From Chondrus crispus (lineage: Eukaryota > Rhodophyta > Florideophyceae > Gigartinales > Gigartinaceae), in the NCBI RefSeq assembly GCF_000350225.1, contig NW_005179025.1:130366-194365 (forward strand): a DNA stretch of 64,000 nt. Reading direction: 5' to 3'. The translations under genes were made by a program, and so were the position numbers. Shown one piece after another: positions 19,924 through 29,791 of the stretch. Numbering within the stretch: the stretch's first letter is position 1; every line of letters begins with the position of its first letter. Under the pieces are notes generated by a model. It was not told where the DNA came from, did not search any database, and worked only from the letters and a program-made list of their open reading frames with translations.

Positions 19924-21193
19924 CTGGTCGTTGACAGATGAGATATCAGTTTTGCCTAAGGAGCTGTGGACAGACGTTGTGTACACCAGGGCTTCTGACC
20001 GCCGTATTGTATCGTGGTCAGTATCTGCAAGAGCTAGTCGTCAAAGGGTGAGGGATGTGTTTCCTCTATCTAATAACCCTGCGTTGATGCCACAGCCATC
20101 TATAGAGGAAGCTCTAAGCCATGGTTCTGAGTATCCACGTGCAGATCTTGTCCTATGTGTTCGTGCACTGAAGTCAATAGAGTAGACAGTTTTAAGTCGC
20201 ACAAACGGAGTGTCAGGACCCCTGACGACGTGCATTTCAATTGCAGGTATTTGTGAGGTTAGCCCCTCATTCGTGAGCGTCTTGAATTCCCTGGGCCTTT
20301 TTCTCTCTTATACTACAACAGAACGATATAGGCAGAATCTTATTGCCGAGAGGGAGAGGAATGGTCCCTGGGACAGTACTGTTGTGGACACAAAAGCACT
20401 CCCCCTTCTCCAGTTCGATAACTGGGACACTACACCACTGCATGCTGTCAAGGTTGATGGAAACCCAATGCCGAAGGTAAATAGCTCTCTACTGCAAGGA
20501 ATCACAAAAAAGTGGAGGCCTTTGGAGAATATAGAACCCCATAGGAAAAGGTTTAAAGCTGAACCTGGTGACTGGAAAACTTCGAGCCTCCGTGGCGATA
20601 GGGGCTCTTTCGTAGACAAGCTATTGCCACCCGAAAGCCATGTAATTATTTCAGAGTTTAGTGCAATTGTCTTCGGGCTGTGCTCAGGTTACCGAAACCG
20701 TCTTGTCGGTGGAAAAGAGGGTCTTGGTAGTGAGTACAACACTTCTGTTCGGACTGAGTTTCAGCATGGCTGCACTGAAGCACGGCTGAACTTCAGGACT
20801 TTACTTCTTTCAGCTTTTAAGCAGCACGGCGGCAAGGCTGTTACAGATGAGTCTTTATACGACCAGCAAGTTGTTTACGTCGAGATAAGTCGAGACATTG
20901 CTGCAGACAAGCTCACAATTCGAAGGTTTTTAAAGATAATTGAGAAACAAATAAGGCCTGGCCATCCAGGGTGCCCTAGACATGTGGTTGTGGGAGGGGA
21001 CCAGCCATCGTACAAGATGTTTGTAGAGATTTGGATGGAATCTTACAGAAAACAGCATGGCAATACGACATCCAACAGGAGTCCTGGAATAATAGATGAT
21101 GTTTATAGAGTACATGAGTGGCTAGTTCCTTTCCCAGGACTCTTCCATACGAAAAAAGCAAGCCATGTACTCTATACGCAAGGAAATGCTTGA
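19919..21193 (+). pseudogene. copy 1, middle segment with FDNWD and GDQ motifs
   Basis: One frame interrupted by TAG at 20,183, where copy 2 reads Gln (KIIEQQVI against KSIE-stop-TV), so CAG or CAA to TAG is the likely change. Over about 94 residues from GPLT to SLLQ the two copies are roughly 60 % identical by eye. Conserved blocks are SVLN..GLFLSY.TTE.YRQ, FDNWD..P.H.VKVDG and GGDQPSY. This order resembles the metazoan and fungal DUF6589 group as I recall it. The acidic residues in FDNWD and GGDQ could be part of an RNase H-like catalytic site, but that is speculation. Confidence 0.5.
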
Positions 21194-23401
21194 CGGTCTT
21201 GGGTTAGATGAGATTGCTGCATGTGCTGGCCTCTCTGAATGCCAGGTCTCAAATATCCTTACTCACTCCCATGCACGTAACAACTGTGCTGTATTGTTCA
21301 ACTTTGCATGTGCCATGATTATTCACATCACTGATATGCTTCTATTGGAAAATTATGAGCTTGCCAGACAAGTGGCAAGCATGCATAAGAACGCTTCTGA
21401 GAAAAAACTCTCCGCCGACGGGGTATTTAAAGAACCTCTGGGGGCACGTGTTAGTACTGCAACATCGCAGCACAAAAACGAAAAGCCGTTCGGTCAATTG
21501 TACAAAGAAACAACTGAGGTTGTTACTGCGGATACGATAAACTGTGGGAGAAGGATCAGGGATTTGGCAGTGAAAGCATTTCGCCGTGGATGCAATGGGC
21601 AGCACTTTGTGAACACTGTTCTATTTTCATGCTTACTACCCCCCATTGGATTCCATGTGCTGTCTAGAACTGGTCATAGTAACGTCACAGATATTTTTTG
21701 GTTCAAGCATATGCCCATCCTGCACTCAACGACCTATTTAAAATATCAGGAGTTGAGTCTATACTATGCCTTTTTCCGAGGTATTCTACCAACATACGTG
21801 GTGGATGAACTGTATGACAAGAAGCCAGGCCGTTCTCTTGTCAAGCTTTTAAGTTTTACAGGAAGAGGAAAAGATGCCATAGACAGAAGGGGATGGACTT
21901 ATGTGCACATGGATGAGTCTCTTGAAATGCTGGCGGTCGACATTTGAAAAGCCTGAGCGTCAAATTTCTAGGTCATCTGCAGAATGCATCGGCATGGCTG
22001 CTGCAGGTATCTATGTTTAGAGCATTGTCTAGATATTGCACTGGTGCGTCAAGGGCTTTCGGTCGTAAGAGGATACTGGACGATGGAGGGGAGCAGGGAG
22101 GGCCCCTGTCACATTTTGACCGAAACGCTGTTCAGTGGAGAACTGTGTCCAGAATGTTGCACGTAATGAGAGAGAAAGGCTTTCTGAACATCGCACATCG
22201 CGGTTCTGAGTGGCTCACCAACGTTTTTTCCAGCCCTCCCCAACGAATGAATATAGTTGAGGACCAAAACAGGTTGCTGCAGGTCGCAGAGCTGGGAAGG
22301 ATGACTACCAAGCTGCACTCTTCTGTAATGTTTCCAAATGCGTTCGGTGGACTGTCTGAAGAGGATGCGGTCAACCACTTTTCAGGGAAACGTTTCAAAA
22401 AGTGGACTAGATCACGTGCAGTTACGAGAGCATCTAAGTCTATGTCAAAGAACGGTGGTGTGGTCACAATTACTGGCTCAGGAGGTGACGTCACTCTGAC
22501 TGCCAGCGTCACAGATGGACCGAGTCTCATAAAAAGACTTAAGGGCAAACATTCGTTCATTACTGTTATGGTTGAAAGAAGGAGAAAGATGGCGAGAGCT
22601 AAGGACGCGCTGTACGCAGAGGAAGGAAAGGCGATAAATTCCGGGAACAGGGAGTACTTAAAGGAAGTTATGGCGCGATGGGACGCCCTTCATGATCGGA
22701 GACACCTTGTTTCAACTTTTGCTGACTGTTTCGTGGACCTGAACGGTCAGTTTAACCATCCAGTCAAATCAAGGTTTCTAAAGTATACAAGAAGGAACAA
22801 CAGAGACGTTCTGTACTCTTTTAACAAAATACCCTTCGACAGTGGTACGAGCTCTCCAGTGTCGCGAAGTATGTTTGGTTCGTCGCTAACACCTTACTAC
22901 TCTGTTCAACTAGACGTTATGAATTCTCTCCACTTCAGACGGGACAATGCAGGTGGGGGTACGTCCCTGCAGAGTGTTGTCATTGGTAAGATGATATCAA
23001 TTATGAGACCATACTTGACAGGTGCAGCTTCAAAACACTTACGACAGGTTCACCTTCATATTGATGACCCAAGCAAGGTTATAGTGCATAAGAAATCAGA
23101 GCAAACTCGGCGGGACGAAAACAGGTCCAGAGGTACTCCCGAAGAGAGTGAGGTGGATCAGGAAACCACTTGTAGGCGGCTACAGTTCGACGATGAACTT
23201 ACTGTCCCGTGGAGCTCCCTCCTCAACAACCGAGATGAAAAAGACGAGCTTGCATCTCTGCATTTGCATTGTGCAGCGGTAGCATCTTTTGAGTTGCTGA
23301 AACATTTACAGCATAACTGTTGCATATTCCTCCATGGAGGTATGTTTGCAGTACCAACAGAATTTAACAAACTGTACTCCGAAAGATTTAACACCGCATA
23401 G
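21165..23401 (+). pseudogene. copy 1, central segment, two frames
   Basis: 21,165-21,947 and 21,944-23,401 are adjacent parts of the same protein. Copy 2 reads without a break over the junction (LEMLSVRHLKSLSV against LEMLAVDI-stop and HLKSLSV), so copy 1 lost one base near 21,935. The first part begins MYSIRKEMLDGLGLDEIAAC with a helix-turn-helix-like AACAGLSECQVSNIL. The second has HFDRNAVQWRTVSRMLHVMR, a basic helical stretch and ends HLHCAAVASFELL...FLHGGMFAVP, also seen in copy 2. No family recognised for this part. Confidence 0.5.
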
Positions 23402-24467
23402 GGACAGTAACGATGCTGAATCCATGTTAACTCAAGAATGTATTGTCCTCAAAAGAGAGAAGGAGAATGGCAATAGTGATGGTAACTTGTTTCAGATTCC
23501 TCGCGATCGTTGCCTTGTTTTCGAGACGAGAGGAGGTGCATACATCGGTCAACATGAAATGAAACAGGGTGAGTCTGAGACTAGATTTGTAGCTACGTAC
23601 ACTTCTTACATTGCCGGACCATTCCAGGAGTTTAAGAGGCAGTTTGGTGTAATGGAACCCAATAGAAGAACAGACCACGTGGAAAGAGTACCAAGGGATA
23701 TACGAAGCACAAGTCTGATTTCAGGGTCTTTAATACTATCAGACGATACGGACGTGTTCATAATTCTACTGTGCTCCGAAGTTATGCACTCACAAGGAAT
23801 CGTTCATGTTTTGAAGGACAACTTTCGTAGTGTTGATGATGAAATCTCCGCTTTATGTTCTATACATAGCAGTGGTAAGACTGCAGCTATGCTGTACTGT
23901 ATGGCTGGCAGTGATTTTACACCCTCTTTCTTTGGCATGAGTCATGAAGTCTTCGTGCTTGTGTTGGCCATTTTGAGGAAACATCTGCTTAATCTAGAGC
24001 CGCCAGAGACTGGCATCAACAAGACAACTATTGAAACATTTGAAACGTTCATATGTATATTGTATCTACTCAGGCATGGCAAAGAACGACTGCTTCCTAA
24101 AACGCATACGAGACAATTTCTCACTGAAGCAACTTACCAACTACAGAACGGACTTCTAGAACAGAAAGAATTCTCAGCCTTTAAGAAGAGCATCTTCACT
24201 TCAACACATGAAGTCGGGTCACATCTATGGAAGATTGACGTACGTAACTTCGTTTCTGATAATGCAAAAAGCATTAATGAGCTAGTACCTCACGTACAAC
24301 ACCTAGAACTCCAGATAAGGAGGTCATTTTTCGTTGTATACAAGTATTGGGGAAGGGCACACTGCATGGATGCTTCACATGAAACAATAGGGGGCTGTGC
24401 ACCTGAGAATGGCTATCATGAAGATGGCTCAATACTGCTCGAAGCAAACGAACACCAAGACAAGTAA
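23334..24467 (+). pseudogene. copy 1, FEN1/PIN-like nuclease segment
   Basis: The segment LILSDDTDVFIILL (about 23,724-23,765) followed 50 residues later by YCMAGSDFTPSFFGMSHEVF (about 23,886-23,945) has the acidic spacing seen in 5'-nuclease/PIN folds (ED-D ... GxDxxxS...G). Copy 2 has LSEDTDVFVILF and VAGCDFSPSFFGITHEMF at 59,763-60,020. Conservation of exactly these residues among otherwise diverged sequence suggests catalysis. After it come W.IDVRNF and YKYWGRAHCMDASHE, a linker to the CXC end. Nuclease activity is inference from motif spacing. Confidence 0.5.
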
Positions 24468-24808
24468 CGTCCTCCTGCAAATGCAAGGGAGAATGTTCTA
24501 CTCGTCGATGTTCATGTGTGAAAGAGGCAAGAAAGTGCATTGGGTGCGACTGCAACGAAGTAGTCTGCACCAACCACTTTCCCGATACTTCAGAACATGA
24601 AGGTGCAGTTAACTCAGCACTGGCGGAATTCATACCCCGTAGCAACCATCAGCTGCTAGTAGAATCAGAACCCTTTGTATCTACCGTGGTACTGAGCAGC
24701 AGCGATTCAGAGGAGCAAAATGACAATAACTCTGTATACACAAATGAAAGTACGTCCACAATTGACATGGAACCTGACGACATGGAACCTTTACTTTTAA
24801 ATGTATAG
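24468..24808 (+). pseudogene. copy 1, C-terminal Tesmin/TSO1-like CXC motif
   Basis: After another small frame change the reading frame encodes SCKCKGECSTRRCSC (from 24,473) and then CIGCDCNEVVCTNH, nine cysteines with the CxC-x3-C-x4-CxC-x6-C-x2-CxC-x4-C pattern of CXC DNA-binding repeats, then an acidic tail ending at 24,808. In CXC proteins such as Tesmin and TSO1 the cysteines bind zinc clusters and DNA. Copy 2 has the same motif at 59,164-59,274. An AATAAA-like signal lies about 95 bases downstream of the stop (24,902-24,907). Confidence 0.65.
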
Positions 24809-25035
24809 AAAGCACTAAAACTTGGTGTATCATGTACTTACTTTCTCCAAGCGATTGACACACACTGTAGACAATGAGAATTAAGTACTCCAAAGCTTTG
24901 TCAATAAACCATCTATGCCCTCTTCTCCCCGTAGTTCCATAGGAAAAGCCCTTAAAAACTCTTCGCTGTGCAATACTGCACGTTCTGGGCAGAGAAGAGT
25001 GTCATCAATCCAGGCTTGATAAACGTCTTCTATAT

Positions 25036-25892
25036 TCAAAGGTGCTTTGTTTTAAGTAGATAAGGCCTGTTGCACCACACAAAAAGGCCGATGTACTGGT
25101 GTAAGTGCGGTTTCGGCTTTAAATAGTGCTGTGTGAGCAACACGTTTTCATTTCTGAACGGTAGACATCCCGGTGGAATAGATACCAGAAGATGCGCTTC
25201 TGACGTAAGTAGCTGAACTCGCTTTAGCAGTTCAGAACCCTTTCTGATAGGCAATAATACACAGCGACAGTACGTACTTTCCTTTTGAACGCCCTTCTCA
25301 AACTTGGTAAACAGGTCTTCTAAAAGCACGTTGTTGAAGGGTGGATTTCCTCACCACCTTCTATGCTGTCTTCAACGTAGTTCCAACTTCTTAGAGAACC
25401 AAGTTCCAAATCCCCCAGGTCCAAACTACAGTAGTCTCGAAGAACACCACTTTCGTTAAATGAGTCCGCAAATAGTTCCGTGCTAACGAAACTGGTAATT
25501 GACCAAAGCGTGTACAATGTCCGAGGGGCAATCCAGCTGGCGTGAAAGTCATTACGTGAGTGTTTGCGAACTAATGATCTTTGAATGCAGGCAAGAAACG
25601 TATTACAACGTTCACCGGGCATCTGTATCTTCTCTATGCTTGCTGCCTGTTCACAGGCAGTCGTTGAATCCCATGAGCGGTCTAAAACGTTGACAGTCTT
25701 ATAACGATGCCATAAACGAATCGAAAGTGCACGCGAAAGTAAAAAAACTTGACCCTTTGCTCGCTTGAAGTTGTTAACATGAACCTTATTGTAGGTTCGA
25801 AGACCTTTGCCGCCTCTAAGGTGCATTTGAATGATCTTAACGTCATGAATGCTCTCCGAATCCTGTAGAACCGCATTTCTGTCAACATCCAT
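25036..25892 (-). pseudogene. unrecognised protein convergent with the large element gene
   Basis: Two adjoining frames on the minus strand: 25,892-25,320 (190 residues, MDVDRNAVLQDSESIHDVKI) and 25,329-25,036 (LLEDLFTKFEKGVQKES), which overlap in a way that suggests a single frameshifted protein of about 280 residues. Contains a basic segment (RTYNKVHVNNFKRAKGQVF) and a Trp-rich middle. No family recognised. Its stop faces the end of the large gene 230 bases away, so it could be a second gene of that element. I found no clear counterpart beside copy 2. Confidence 0.4.
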
Positions 25893-26484
25893 TGTTTGGG
25901 GAGGTGCAGAGCGTTACTGGTACTAGCGACACCCACAGTCACGGCAATAGAACTAATTATGATTGCATGGACTTGGCAATTGACTTCTTGGTGGGGGTTG
26001 AATGCAAGGTATGAAGATTGAGATGTTCAAAACGCGCAACAAAGCCGAGAAGGGTGGAGTGTGGCCTTGAACACAGGTTTGAGCTCGAAAGGCACCTCAG
26101 CTGGAAGGAATACTTCTATTTTCGTAGAGAGCACCTTTTTGTCAAGCGTCACACAAGAAATGTAACGATAAGGCACAGTATTTCAAGCGTGAGGTCAGCA
26201 CACATATCACGAGAGGCCTCCACGTTCCTCAGGTGACCGTTGAAAACCTCGTGCGCCAAAACGGAAGCGAGTATTACTTCGAACAGCTATCTAAAATTTG
26301 CTTATTTTCTATGGGATTGACCGAGGGTTCGAAATCATCCTGCCAGGGCCGTTTTGCGGATAATCTATCCCATTTAGGTGGCTGATCACCGACTGCAATG
26401 GCCAGTCTGAGCTCACACCCTTGACCGCAATGAAAACCGAATGCGCGGTTTCTGCGTGCATTTCAAAACGGGCATCAGCACGCG
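25893..26484. other. between unknown gene and pogo-like element 1
   Basis: No gene supported. Presumably contains the promoter of the minus-strand frame and the left end of the pogo-like element. Terminal repeats could not be defined by eye. Confidence 0.3.
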
Positions 26485-28352
26485 ATGGAGAAACGTGTTC
26501 GACGAGACGTGAGAAAGGACCGACGCGAAGCCAAAGCGGTCCAACTATGCATCCAAGGCGCTATCAGTTTGCGTAAGGCAGCCGCAGAAGCACACATTCC
26601 TAAATCAACTCGGCATGATCGCGTTGCGAAGCATAAAAAATCGGATCGAGTAGCAAGCAAACGCCCAGGGCGTCAGCCAGATTTAGCGGCAGAAGAGGAG
26701 CAGACCCTGGTCGACTGGCTCCAATATTTTTCAGACATGGGCTGTCCTCTGAATCAAACGGACCATGTCGAGGCTGTGAACGAGCTTGTGAAACAAATGC
26801 CTGGAGAACGACGCGCGAAGTTGCGGTTCAAAGACGGAGTCCGAGGAAAGAATTGGGTTCGAGGATTCAATGCTCGACATAAGGGAGAGATTAGATTTGG
26901 CAGAGCATCAAAGCAGGAGGCTGTGACGTATAAGGCGTGCAATGGCGAGACCCTCACAACGCATGGAGCGGCACTGGAAGACCTTTTGAGAGATGGGGAT
27001 TTGATGCGCGCCGTGTCTACAACATGGACGAGGCCGGCTTAACGCCTGGAAAAGATGTGGCTGGCTGGCACCACAACAAAGAAGACGTACACGCGCGCTG
27101 GCATCCGTGGACAGCACCCCGGTCCGCTTTTTCTCCATGTCGATCGATTAACGTTGATGGCGTCCATTTGCGCGGATGGAAAATTGGCACAAAGATGTTT
27201 GTGTTTAAAGGCACCGGTCTACGGACGAGAACGATAAATAAGAACGGCAAAGATTTCACTGAGACAATCGCGGATTGCCTCCCACGCCATGCTCTACTCA
27301 CGGTACGCCCAGATGTTGCAGGATGTGACAAGACAAACTTTCTCGAATGGGCCACACATTTTGTCAAAAGCGTTAAGGATCTCACGACCGGCGATCGAAA
27401 GGTCTTGCTCATCTACGATGGGTACCGCAGTCATCTTGGCTTCAAGGTCCTTCTCACTCTCAAGGAGGGCGGTGTGATTGCTTACTGCTTGCCAGCACAC
27501 ACAAGCGGCACAACACAGCCCCTGGACGTTGGCGTGTTTTCCCCATTCAAAAGCATATTGAATGATCTCATCTACTCAGTGGCAAGCAGCAAAAAGTCCA
27601 TGGTTTACGACCAATTTGACTTTGCTCGCTTTCTCACGCAGGCCATGCAAAGTTCGTTCACAAAAGAGAACATACAGGCAGCGTTCAGACGAGCTGGAAT
27701 TTGGCCAATAAATCCGCTAGTTCTCTTGCAACGCCCACTTCCAGCGACCAGTGACGAAAACGCGAGGCCCTTGTCCGTGACAGAACTGACCCAGAAGCTT
27801 GAGGAGAAACAAACTATGATCAGGGGTGGCTTGGAGATTCAACAGACGACACTCCGCAGAGGCTTTATTGACACACAAGTCGGTCTGACAGTAACGAGTG
27901 CTGCAGTTTTGGAAAAGGTGCAGGTGCAGGACGTTGCTTATGCACGAAAAAAGGCCGAAGAGGAAAGGAAGAGGAAGGCCAGGGTGGAAAAGGCCAGAGC
28001 AAAGACCATCGCAAAAGAGCAGGTGCGCAAAGGGAGGGAAACAAAGGATAACATGCGAAGGGCGCTGATCAACAAAATCCCGCTTGCTCAGTGGATGGCC
28101 ATGCCCCCTCGCACACTGAAGGAGCGTCGCAACGCCGCAAAGAAGAGGACCTTGGACATGGCGAAGAATGTTGGTGCATCTTTGCCGACGGTGCGACAAC
28201 TGTGGGCTCGATGTGGTATAACTATCTTCGTCCCGACCACTCGGAAACGAGCGGGGTTAGAGGTAAGGGAGCGCGCCCCGCTGGGTAACCCACGCGCGAA
28301 CGCAGACCGTATGGATGGACTCGAAAAGAGGGAACGCTCACGTGGCCGGTGA
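26485..28352 (+). pseudogene. pogo-like (DDE_1) transposase, element 1, frameshifted
   Basis: Starts MEKRVRRDVRKDRREAKAVQ with a helix-turn-helix of the psq/CENP-B type (AISLRKAAAEAHIPKSTRHDRV), then a second DNA-binding part (WVRGFNARHKGEIRFGRASK), then VYNMDEAGLTPG, LLIYDGYRSHLGF, YCLPAHTSGTTQPLDVGVFSPFK, ending with a long charged tail. The DDE triad is visible as NMDE, YDGYRSH and QPLD. Three frame changes disrupt it: near 26,990 (T-rich CCTTTTGAG), near 27,100 and near 27,180 (the peptide LTLMASICADGK lies in a different frame from its neighbours). Pogo-type enzymes cut and paste DNA at TA targets. The three acidic residues are intact, so inactivation is only by frameshift. Confidence 0.88.
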
Positions 28353-28880
28353 CGCGCAGCCGGTCGGTAATGTTAGATCCAGACGGCCGGTCACGGGTTA
28401 GAAGCCTGAGACTAAAAGGGAAACCGGAACGGGATAGCAATTAGCCGTAAAGGGAGGGGAGGCGAGTCTGCCTCCCGTTTACTGGAACTGGGCAGGTGCC
28501 CTCGGTCTTAACCCCTAAGTGGGACGCCAGGACACCTGTCCCGCTACAGTAGCTGTTACTTACTGTATACCAGCTACTGTGCTAAATTGGCTAATTTGTG
28601 CCATTAACTACTAATTACTAGTTAGCCACCATACGGATTATACACGTGTGCCCGTGGCCACGATCCCGGCTAACGGTGGTGCCATGTGTTACCCGTGGCC
28701 ACGCCCGCTGTTACCGGCTGTCCCACGTCGGACCCTTGGGGTACTACTGTGTACGGCGGCGGGCGCGTGTACGCCTGCTCACTACTGTAGCACCCGCCCT
28801 CCCGCGCGGTTATCATCTCGCCAGGGGGTTGTGGTGCGGAATTGTACTATACTCGACCCCCCCACCCCCCGGCTTCCCAA
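28336..28880. repeat. GC-rich dispersed repeat R1, copy a
   Basis: Begins GTGGCCGGTGACGCGCAGCCGGTCGG and contains GACGGCCGGTCACGGGTTAGAAGCC, which recurs at 50,077-50,150 and 50,717-50,790. Later parts (TCTTAACCCCTAAGTGGGACGCC, ACCTGTCCCGCTACAGTAG) recur near 51,730-51,780. It abuts the end of the pogo-like frame and ends in a pyrimidine run (CCCCCCCACCCCCC) at about 28,858-28,871. No protein. Confidence 0.6.
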
Positions 28881-29791
28881 ATTAGAAAATTTGAATGATT
28901 CTATATGATAAGCTGTCAGGATTTTAAGACACCTCTGGCTGAAGAAAGGCCTCTCAGACGCTTCCCCAGGCGCTCTCACAAATACGGCGAAAGTTGATCA
29001 ATCGTGACCAATCAAACGTGGCTGTGTTCGTCACATCGCTTAGGAGTAATTGCTGAAGTTACGATGCGAGAGCACAATATTTTGTACTTTAAATTAAAAT
29101 TTTTGTGAAACGTCCGAACTTTAGGGAAACCCGCTGTACATGAGATGGACTAGACTGCAAACAGGCTGTAGACTACAGTGCTGCCACTAAGGGCTTCTCC
29201 AAACTGGGTGTGTTTTTTCGGTCTGTAAAAAATGTTATGCTTCGGAAACACTTGCGGAATTTCTATTGGTCCCTTGCAATGTTAATATTAATGGTGGGGA
29301 CCGCTTCCTATTGGGTATGCATGTATTCACAATTTGCACGGATTTCGAGGCCCGCTCGAGCAATCTCAAAATTTAGGTTGAAATCTCGCATCGTTGACTG
29401 TACGCAGCCAACACGCACATACCAGTTGCCCGCGAGGCTGACGGAAACTTAGGTCTCTTCCCACCCCACTGACATCAACATTCCTTTTGTTCGTACCACC
29501 TTCCAGCTTTTGGTTTTCAGCACGTTGCCCAAACCTCGTACAGGAAGGGGGTCTTTAAATGGGACAAATCAAAAGATGGAAGAAGTATTTGTCCTCTAGG
29601 CGTCCGTATAATCTGAAATTTATATGGTTAGAAAGCTCTTTCAAGGGCCTGTATGACTCTATGAAATGGTTGGCAATGGACATTTGGTTAGCGAGCAACA
29701 CTAGTGCGAAGTCCGGGCAATATTTAGACGAAAAGTCGGCAACAAGTGGGACTGCGGTAAAATTTGCAGAATGCAAATTATCGTGCAATTT
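28881..29791. other. no gene seen
   Basis: A/T-richer stretch between repeat R1 and the 3' end of pogo-like element 2, which reads toward it. Short frames lack recognisable content. Confidence 0.4.

Larger units (their letters stand above)
18526..24808 (+). pseudogene. large multi-domain selfish-element gene, copy 1 (about 2,090 codons, several lesions)
   Basis: Overlapping frames read as one protein broken by small lesions; a second copy at 59,164-64,000 (-) shows where they join. The N-part (18,526-19,923) has CX2C pairs at residues 22/25 and 73/76, then 119/122. The middle has FDNWD (about 20,411) and GGDQPSYKMF (about 20,993) in an arrangement resembling DUF6589-type proteins. Then come a long helical region (21,165-23,401), a DDTDVFIILL...GSDFTPSFFG nuclease-like part (23,742-23,940) and a Cys-rich CXC end (24,476-24,570). 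Lesions: frameshift at the G6 run 19,913-19,918, in-frame TAG at 20,183-20,185, frameshift at the A6 run 21,152-21,157, one-base loss near 21,935, and shifts near 23,390 and 24,440. I know no transposon superfamily with exactly this order. It is probably the protein of a large DNA element or a domesticated relative; terminal repeats were not found. Confidence 0.7.
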
